Shown one piece after another: positions 7,386 through 11,601 of a DNA stretch of 11,601 nt. Positions within the stretch are counted from its first letter, which is position 1. Each line of letters begins with the position of its first letter. The notes beneath the pieces are model-generated. The model was given only the letters and a program-made list of their open reading frames with translations, did no database searches and was not told the DNA's origin. This DNA comes from an uncultured Solirubrobacterales bacterium (GTDB taxonomy: Bacteria; Actinomycetota; Thermoleophilia; Solirubrobacterales; Solirubrobacteraceae): contig CAIKSH010000101.1 in assembly GCA_903830015.1 (NCBI GenBank), forward strand, positions 1 through 11,601, read 5' to 3'. The translations under genes and the position numbers were made by a program.

Positions 7386-9173
7386 TCAGCCCTCGTAGAG
7401 GGCGTCGAAGCGGTCGGCGTACTTCTCGTTGACGACGTTGCGCTTGACCTTGAGCGTCGGGGTTAGCTCGTCGGTCTCCTGCGTGAGGTCGTGCTCGAGG
7501 ATGAAGAACTTCTTCACCTGCTCGACGCCTGCGTACTTCTCGTTGGCCCGGTCGAGCTCGGCCTGGATCATGGCGATCACCTGCTCGTTCTTCGAGAGCG
7601 CCTCGATCGAGGTGTCCTCGATGCCCTCGGCCTCGGCCCAGGGCACGATCGTCTCGGGGTCGAGCGTGATCAGCATCACCGGGAACGGCCGGCGGTCGCC
7701 GTGCATCACCGCCTGGCTTACCCACTGGCTCTGCTTCATGTCGTTCTCGAGGTTGGCCGGGGTGAGGTTCTTGCCCCCGGCGGTGATGATGATGTCCTTC
7801 TTGCGGCCGGTGATGTAGACGAAGCCGTCCTCGTCGATGCTTCCCAGGTCGCCGGTGTGCAGCCAGCCGTCGACGATCGCGCCGAAGCTGGCGTCGTCGT
7901 TCTTGTAGTAACCCTGGAAGATGTTCGCCCCGCGGACGAGGATCTCGCCGTCGTCGGCGATCTTCACCTCGACGCCGGGGAGCGGCTTGCCGATCGACCC
8001 GAACTTGTGGGCCTCCGGGGTGGAGGTGGTCGCGACCGTCGCCGTCTCGGTCATCCCGTAGCCCTCCATCACCGGCACGCCGGCGGCGTAGAAGAAGCGC
8101 AGGATCTCCGGAGCGATCGGCGCCGCCCCGGTAACCGCCTCGCGGACGCGGCCGCCGAAGGCGGCGCGGACGTTGGTGAAGAGCTGCTCGTCGAACTGGT
8201 CGAAGGCGGCCTGAAGCTCCTCGGGAACCGGCTCGCCGGCGATCTGGAGGTCGCGGACCTGCTCGCCGACCTCGGTGGCCTTGGCCAGGACCTCGGGGTC
8301 GACGTTACCGGCGACCATGGAATACAGCTTCTCGAAGATCCGGGGCACCGACGGCAGGTAGGTGGGCTTGACCTCGGCGAGGTCGGGGATGATCAGCTGC
8401 GGGTCGCCCGACCAGTAGGCGATCGCCGTACCGGTGTCGGCGGCCCCGAGGCTGATCAGCAGCGCGAAGGCGTGGGCGAGCGGCAGGAAGAGGTAGACGA
8501 CGTCCTCGCCCTCGGCGAAGAGGCCCCGCTGGTTGATGCTGTCCAGGATCGACCGGTAGTTGCCGTGGGAGAGGACGCAGCCCTTGGGCGGCCCGGTGGT
8601 GCCGGAGGTGTAGATGAAGGTGTACGGATCCTCGAGCGTCACCGCCTCGGTGCGCGCGGCCAGCTCGGACTCGTCGACTCCGCGGCCCTTCTCGCGCAGC
8701 TCTTCGAGGCTGATCGCGTCGCCGGTCTCGCCCGACGGGTCGATCACGACGACGAAGCGCAGCTCCGGGAGCCGGTCACGAACCTCGGCGATCTTGGCGT
8801 ACTGCTCTGCGTTCTCGACGATGATGGCTGCCGACTCCGAGTTGCCGGCCACCCACTCGCACTCCTCGGGGGAGTTGGTCGCGTAGATCGGCACCACTAC
8901 GCCGCCGGCGCTGGAGACGGCGAACGAGCCGTAGACCCACTCCGGGCGGGTGCTGCACAGGATGGATACGCGCTCGCCCGGCTCGAGGCCCATGGCGATG
9001 AGTCCGCGCCCGACCTCGGAGACGATCCCGCCGAGCTCCTCGAAGGAGACGTCGACCCATTCTCCGTCGACCTTGTGGCGGGCCGCGGTCTTGCCGGCGT
9101 ACATCTGCGCCGCCTTGGGGATCAGGTCGGCGATCGTCTTGGAATCTGTGCTGGGGGTGGTTCCTGCCTCCAT
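7386..9173 (-). CDS. long-chain fatty-acid--CoA ligase (FadD15-type AMP-dependent synthetase)
   Basis: This 595-aa ANL-superfamily enzyme activates long-chain fatty acids in two steps, through an acyl-AMP, to acyl-CoA. The ATP-binding P-loop YTSGTTGPPKG is at 188-198, followed by LSHGN. Next come GYGMTET (371-377), WLHTGDLG (437-444) with the ATP-ribose aspartate D442, and the hinge ITGRKKDIIITAGGKNLTP (454-472). Near the C-terminus, ELTPTLKVKR carries the likely catalytic lysine (K575). The sequence style (LPLAHAFALL; TPTLKVKRNVVNEKYAD) resembles the FadD15/FACL group of actinobacteria rather than short-chain acyl synthetases. The ATG at 9173 is preceded by a strong Shine-Dalgarno sequence (GAGGAG, 7 nt away). 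The gene has its own promoter in the 76-bp gap after nif3. It could channel fatty acids into beta-oxidation, phospholipids or storage lipids; the sequence does not decide which. Confidence 0.94.
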   Translation of the reverse strand: MEAGTTPSTDSKTIADLIPKAAQMYAGKTAARHKVDGEWVDVSFEELGGIVSEVGRGLIAMGLEPGERVSILCSTRPEWVYGSFAVSSAGGVVVPIYATNSPEECEWVAGNSESAAIIVENAEQYAKIAEVRDRLPELRFVVVIDPSGETGDAISLEELREKGRGVDESELAARTEAVTLEDPYTFIYTSGTTGPPKGCVLSHGNYRSILDSINQRGLFAEGEDVVYLFLPLAHAFALLISLGAADTGTAIAYWSGDPQLIIPDLAEVKPTYLPSVPRIFEKLYSMVAGNVDPEVLAKATEVGEQVRDLQIAGEPVPEELQAAFDQFDEQLFTNVRAAFGGRVREAVTGAAPIAPEILRFFYAAGVPVMEGYGMTETATVATTSTPEAHKFGSIGKPLPGVEVKIADDGEILVRGANIFQGYYKNDDASFGAIVDGWLHTGDLGSIDEDGFVYITGRKKDIIITAGGKNLTPANLENDMKQSQWVSQAVMHGDRRPFPVMLITLDPETIVPWAEAEGIEDTSIEALSKNEQVIAMIQAELDRANEKYAGVEQVKKFFILEHDLTQETDELTPTLKVKRNVVNEKYADRFDALYEG

Positions 9174-9178
9174 CGCTT

Positions 9179-9186
9179 CTCTCCTC
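9179..9186 (-). promoter_or_regulatory. strong Shine-Dalgarno site of the acyl-CoA synthetase gene
   Basis: On the minus strand GAGGAGAG lies about 5-7 nt before the ATG at 9173. It is the only clear anti-16S match upstream of a start codon in the window and fixes the start. It contrasts with the genes that have a -10-like box directly before the start codon. Confidence 0.75.
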
Positions 9187-9209
9187 GGCGTGTGGGGTCG
9201 GGAAGGGCG

Positions 9210-9239
9210 ATCCTACGCAAATTGCGAGGTTTGTGTAAG
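9210..9239 (-). promoter_or_regulatory. sigma-70-like promoter of the acyl-CoA synthetase gene with an internal palindrome
   Basis: On the minus strand CTTACA (9239-9234) is a plausible -35 box. It is followed by an 18-nt spacer and TAGGAT (9215-9210) as the -10 box. Transcription would start near 9203, giving a leader of about 30 nt that contains the strong Shine-Dalgarno site. The spacer contains CGCAAATTGCG (9216-9226), a palindrome of 5-bp arms around one base that directly abuts the -10 box. That is a position where a repressor could block RNA polymerase. Confidence 0.55.
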
Positions 9240-9249
9240 CGGCTCCACG

Positions 9250-10011
9250 TCAGATCGGATTGGGGATATCGATGAAGCGGTGCTCCACTCCGAAGCGCTC
9301 GGCCAGGAGCTCCCCAAGTCGGCGCACACCGAAGGTCTCGGTGGCGTAGTGGCCGGCGGCGATGAAGTTGATTCCCGCCTCGGCCGACTCGTTCATGACC
9401 CGCTCGGCCGGCTCCCCGGTGACGAAGGCGTCGAGCCCGGCGGCGATCGCGTCGGGCAGGTAGGGCGACCCGCCCCCCGATACGAAACCGACCCGCTCGA
9501 CGCGTTCGGGCCCGGAGGCGAAGACGAGCGGCTCGCGGCCGCCGGTGGCCTCCGTGATCCGCGCCACGAGCTCATCGCGGGCGATGCCTCCGGCCAGCGA
9601 CGCGGCGACGCCGACCGACATTCCCTCGTGCAGGGCAAACGGCACCGCGTCGACGGCGCCGACCGACTCGGCCAGCAGCGCGTTGTTGCCGACCGTCGGG
9701 TGGCCGTCGAGCGGCAGGTGGTAGGCGGCCAGCGCGATTTCCGACTCGATCAGCAGCCGGATCCGCCGGAAGGTGGCGTCGTCGATCGCCTGCGGCCCGG
9801 AGCCCCAGAAGAGCCCGTGGTGGACGAGGACCAGCCCCGCTCCGGCCTCCCGGGCGCGCTCGAACAGCTCGAGGCCGGCCGAGACGCCGGTGACCACGCA
9901 GGAGAGCTCCTGCGGACCGGGGAGCTGGAGGCCGTTGGGGCAGTAGTCGGCGTAGGCCTGCGGCTCGAGCAGCTCGTCGAGCCAGTCGATCATCTCGTCG
10001 AGGCGGGCCAT
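9250..10011 (-). CDS. Nif3/YbgI-like dinuclear metal-centre protein (also annotated GTP cyclohydrolase I type 2)
   Basis: This 253-aa protein belongs to the NIF3 (DUF34) family, which forms toroidal hexamers with a dinuclear metal site and whose cellular role is still unsettled. Family hallmarks are YCPNGLQL (23-30), LVLVHHGLFWG (60-70; metal ligands H64, H65), AYHLPLDGH (96-104; ligand D102), and AAGHYATETFGV (218-229; ligands H221, E225), followed by the usual FGVEHRFIDIPNP ending. It is the short form, without the extra PII-like domain inserted in the middle of longer members. All expected metal ligands are present. The ATG at 10011 has no Shine-Dalgarno sequence but has TACCCT 6 nt upstream on its own strand, so the mRNA may be leaderless. 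It diverges from a 79-aa gene, and the two start codons are only 23 bp apart. Confidence 0.92.
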   Translation of the reverse strand: MARLDEMIDWLDELLEPQAYADYCPNGLQLPGPQELSCVVTGVSAGLELFERAREAGAGLVLVHHGLFWGSGPQAIDDATFRRIRLLIESEIALAAYHLPLDGHPTVGNNALLAESVGAVDAVPFALHEGMSVGVAASLAGGIARDELVARITEATGGREPLVFASGPERVERVGFVSGGGSPYLPDAIAAGLDAFVTGEPAERVMNESAEAGINFIAAGHYATETFGVRRLGELLAERFGVEHRFIDIPNPI

Positions 10012-10017
10012 GGCCGC

Positions 10018-10027
10018 AGGGTAGAGT
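10018..10027. promoter_or_regulatory. overlapping divergent -10 elements for nif3-like (-) and the 79-aa gene (+)
   Basis: The 10-bp stretch AGGGTAGAGT holds TAGAGT on the + strand (10022-10027), 7 nt before the GTG at 10035. It also holds TACCCT on the - strand (10023-10018), 6 nt before the ATG at 10011. The two boxes share the TA at 10022-10023. Both spacings predict transcription starting at or next to the start codon. No -35 boxes were identified, since each would fall inside the opposite gene. Confidence 0.45.
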
Positions 10028-10034
10028 GCCGGCC

Positions 10035-10274
10035 GTGGCCCGCCGCGAAACGATTGCCGGAATCACCGATTCGAGCCTCTACACGATCGGCGCGACCTTC
10101 TGTGACGCCAGCCCGGAGCTGGTCGATGACGTGCTCGAGCAGAGCGTCCAGATCGAGAGGCGCGGGATCGAGGAGTGGTCGCGCCGCGAAGGCGTGAGCC
10201 TCGAAGTTGCCTTCCAGACGCTGATGACCGGCCTGGCCGTCCGCTTCTACACCGCGGTTGCCGGCGGCAACTGA
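10035..10274 (+). CDS. small conserved-looking protein of unknown function (79 aa)
   Basis: I do not recognise this protein. It starts GTG-GCC-CGC (MARRETIAGITDSSLYTIGA) and ends VRFYTAVAGGN. It is soluble and mixed acidic/basic, with a helix-rich middle (LVDDVLEQSVQIERRGIEEW) and one cysteine, and has no signal peptide, membrane segment or metal-binding cluster. Third codon positions are overwhelmingly G or C, like the neighbouring genes, which supports real coding. An alternative GTG at 10026 would add three residues, but it falls inside the TAGAGT box, so 10035 is preferred. The gene diverges from the nif3-like gene and is followed after 41 bp by tRNA-Pro, with a separate -10 box in between. 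Confidence 0.65.
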   Translation: MARRETIAGITDSSLYTIGATFCDASPELVDDVLEQSVQIERRGIEEWSRREGVSLEVAFQTLMTGLAVRFYTAVAGGN

Positions 10275-10300
10275 GCCGGCTCCCGGGCCCGCGCGCTGCC

Positions 10301-10306
10301 TATAAT
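10301..10306 (+). promoter_or_regulatory. consensus -10 box (TATAAT) of the tRNA-Pro gene
   Basis: A perfect TATAAT lies 9 nt before the first base of the mature tRNA, so the primary transcript would have only a 2-4 nt 5' leader. No good -35 hexamer is seen 17 nt upstream. Confidence 0.75.
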
Positions 10307-10315
10307 CGGGCCTAT

Positions 10316-10389
<74 letters not shown>

Positions 10390-10394
10390 TAGTG

Positions 10395-10422
10395 GGGGCC
10401 GCGGAGACGCGGCCCCTTTTTT
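10395..10422 (+). terminator. intrinsic terminator of tRNA-Pro
   Basis: A perfect 9-bp stem, GGGGCCGCG (10395-10403) pairing with CGCGGCCCC (10408-10416), closes a GAGA tetraloop and is followed at once by six T (10417-10422). It is oriented for + strand transcripts. The convergent peptidase gene ends 12 bp beyond it and meets no T-run on its own strand, so the element is mainly one-directional. Confidence 0.95.
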
Positions 10423-10434
10423 CCCGGCCGTGGT

Positions 10435-11358
10435 TCAGGAGGCCAGCTCGGCGGCCCAGGCGGCGGGCAGCGCGCCGAGGGAGGGGCGCCCGGTGGCGCG
10501 GTCGCAGCGGGCGAAGAGCCATGCGCCGCCGACCTGGGTATCCGAGATTCCGGCCTTGCGCCACTCGCGCCGGATGTCCGGGTCCTGGGTGATCCACTTC
10601 GCCGAGTCGCTCAGCGTCCAGCGCCCGCTGCGGCCGGCCGGCATTGCGGGGTCGAGGACCTCGGCGTTGCGATCTCCGGGCGGCTGGGCGGAGTTCGGGT
10701 CCAGCAGCACGTAGTGGGAGGCCATGGTGTCGTCGTAGGTGCCGGTCTTCAGCATGAGCACGAGCCCGGCCCGGTCGCCGGGGGTGAGCGACCGGTAGGC
10801 ACGCACGAGCGGCGCGGTGTCGCAGTAGGCCGGCTTCCACGTCTTCTCGCCGGGCAGGAAGTTCTCGCCGATTGCCAGCTGCACGGCGCCGTCGCTCACC
10901 TCGGAGACCAGGTCGGCGTAGAGGGTGTTCATCCCCAGGCCCGAGAGGGTGTAGAAGAGCCCCTCGTGGGCGGCGCGGTTCAGGGTGCGGGGCGTCCATG
11001 CGGGACGGCGCGGCACGGCGAGGAGATGGAGAACCATCGCCAGGCAGGTCAGCTGGCAGCCCTCGTTGCCGATCGAGTTTCCGTCCGGGTAGTCCCAGAG
11101 CAGCGACTCGGCTTCGCTCCGGGACATGCCGCCGGCCCGCGCGGCGCGGATTACCCGGCGACGGTTCCACATCAGGTCCCGGCCCCAGCGCGGGTCGTCC
11201 TGGCGCATCGGCAGCCCGGAGAGATCGAAGGCGGGCGCCGCATTGCCGGAGGCGGTCGCCCCGGCGGCGGGAAGGAGCGCTCCGGCGCCGAGCCCGGCGC
11301 CGGCGGCCGCGGCTCCGCGCAGGAAGCCGCGCCTGGTCGCTTTCGGGTTGCCGGCCAT
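10435..11358 (-). CDS. Tat-exported C39-like (papain-fold) cysteine peptidase family protein
   Basis: This 307-aa protein starts with a twin-arginine signal peptide: TRRGFLRG (8-15), then an Ala/Gly-rich hydrophobic stretch and a likely cleavage near 35-41. The mature part resembles the Peptidase_C39_2 group. MRQDDPRW (51-58) supplies the probable oxyanion-hole glutamine Q53. SIGNEGCQLTCLAMVLHLL (95-113) holds the likely nucleophile C101. ASHYVLLDP (213-221) holds H215 and the likely third residue D220. The spacing between Q53 and C101 is longer than I expect for simple C39_2 domains, and includes a charged helical insert (RRRVIRAARAGGMSRSEAES). Natural substrates are unknown; hydrolysis of secreted or wall-linked peptides is possible. 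The start lies 30 bp after the fdhD stop on the same strand with no evident promoter, so it may be read from fdhD. No Shine-Dalgarno sequence is obvious. Confidence 0.75.
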   Translation of the reverse strand: MAGNPKATRRGFLRGAAAAGAGLGAGALLPAAGATASGNAAPAFDLSGLPMRQDDPRWGRDLMWNRRRVIRAARAGGMSRSEAESLLWDYPDGNSIGNEGCQLTCLAMVLHLLAVPRRPAWTPRTLNRAAHEGLFYTLSGLGMNTLYADLVSEVSDGAVQLAIGENFLPGEKTWKPAYCDTAPLVRAYRSLTPGDRAGLVLMLKTGTYDDTMASHYVLLDPNSAQPPGDRNAEVLDPAMPAGRSGRWTLSDSAKWITQDPDIRREWRKAGISDTQVGGAWLFARCDRATGRPSLGALPAAWAAELAS

Positions 11359-11388
11359 GCCTAAGAGAAACCCCGGTAAGCCCGGAAG

Positions 11389-11601
11389 TTACGAAGCGGG
11401 CCGGTCACGCACGCGTTCGGCGCCGGCGTAGAGGTTCAAGTCGCCGCCGCGGGCAAAGCCGCAGAGGGTCATGCCGCGGTCACCGGCCAGCTCGATGGCC
11501 AGTGAGGAGGGCGCGCCGACCCCCACGAGGATCGGGCAGCCGGCCACGGCTGCCTTCTGCACGAGCTCGAAGGAGAGCCGGCCGCTGACGCAGAGGATCC
11601 G
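11389..11601 (-). CDS. fdhD: FdhD, formate dehydrogenase accessory sulfurtransferase, C-terminal part (5' end outside window)
   Basis: The minus strand is open from the window edge to TAA (11391-11389), giving 70 residues that match the FdhD C-terminus: SGRLSFELVQKAAVAGCPIL, then GAPSSLAIELA and MTLCGFARGGDLNLYAGAERV. FdhD passes sulfur from a cysteine desulfurase to the molybdenum (or tungsten) bis-MGD cofactor so that formate dehydrogenase becomes active. The N-terminal part that carries the catalytic cysteine loop lies outside the window. A formate dehydrogenase or molybdenum-cofactor gene would be expected further to the right. This stretch lies within the last 250 bp of the window and shows nothing else. 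Confidence 0.93.
   Translation of the reverse strand, partial: RILCVSGRLSFELVQKAAVAGCPILVGVGAPSSLAIELAGDRGMTLCGFARGGDLNLYAGAERVRDRPAS

Noticed and set aside
7491-9275. 594-codon open frame on the + strand opposite the acyl-CoA synthetase
   Set aside because: It mirrors the reverse complement of a strongly GC3-biased gene, its translation is Asp/Gly/Arg/Val-rich with no domain, and the minus-strand frame carries a complete set of adenylate-forming enzyme motifs.
10423-10434. The tRNA terminator acting also as terminator of the C39-like peptidase gene
   Set aside because: On the minus strand the hairpin is preceded by an A-run, but no T-run follows it, so it lacks the pattern of a bidirectional intrinsic terminator.

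Overview
The window is a GC-rich chromosomal segment with strong G/C preference at third codon positions. The genes fit an actinobacterium. The class Thermoleophilia (Solirubrobacterales and relatives) is my best guess from the style of the LigA, L17 and FadD15-like proteins, but this is inference and no search was run. I see no plasmid, phage, transposon or CRISPR signature.

Layout. At the left edge is the 3' end of rplQ (ribosomal protein L17, + strand). It is followed by surE and ligA (+), which overlap by 4 bp and look cotranscribed. Convergent to ligA is a D-alanyl-D-alanine carboxypeptidase of the PBP4/S13 family (-). It diverges from a patatin-like lipid acyl hydrolase (+), which in turn converges on a two-gene unit (-) made of a small three-helix membrane protein and a HisC-like PLP aminotransferase. 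Next on the minus strand are a long-chain acyl-CoA synthetase (FadD15 type) with its own promoter and a Nif3/YbgI-family metal protein. A small unrecognised protein of 79 aa (+) diverges from nif3. It is followed by tRNA-Pro(CGG) with a textbook intrinsic terminator. On the far right (-) are a Tat-exported C39-like cysteine peptidase and the C-terminal part of FdhD, which is cut by the window edge.

How the genes relate. This is mostly housekeeping: translation (L17, tRNA-Pro), DNA replication and repair (LigA), nucleotide metabolism or stress survival (SurE), cell-wall remodelling (PBP4), lipid turnover and activation (patatin, FadD), and molybdoenzyme maturation (FdhD). The patatin could release fatty acids that FadD activates, but the two are not in one operon, so that link is only an inference.

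I found no convincing undescribed multi-gene system. The most interesting signals are architectural. A TAnnnT -10-like box lies 6-8 nt before several start codons that lack a clear Shine-Dalgarno sequence, which suggests leaderless transcripts. At nif3 and the 79-aa gene, two such boxes on opposite strands overlap. Both convergent gene pairs share their stop codons on a CTAG palindrome, and all four CTAG sites I could find in the window are at gene boundaries.
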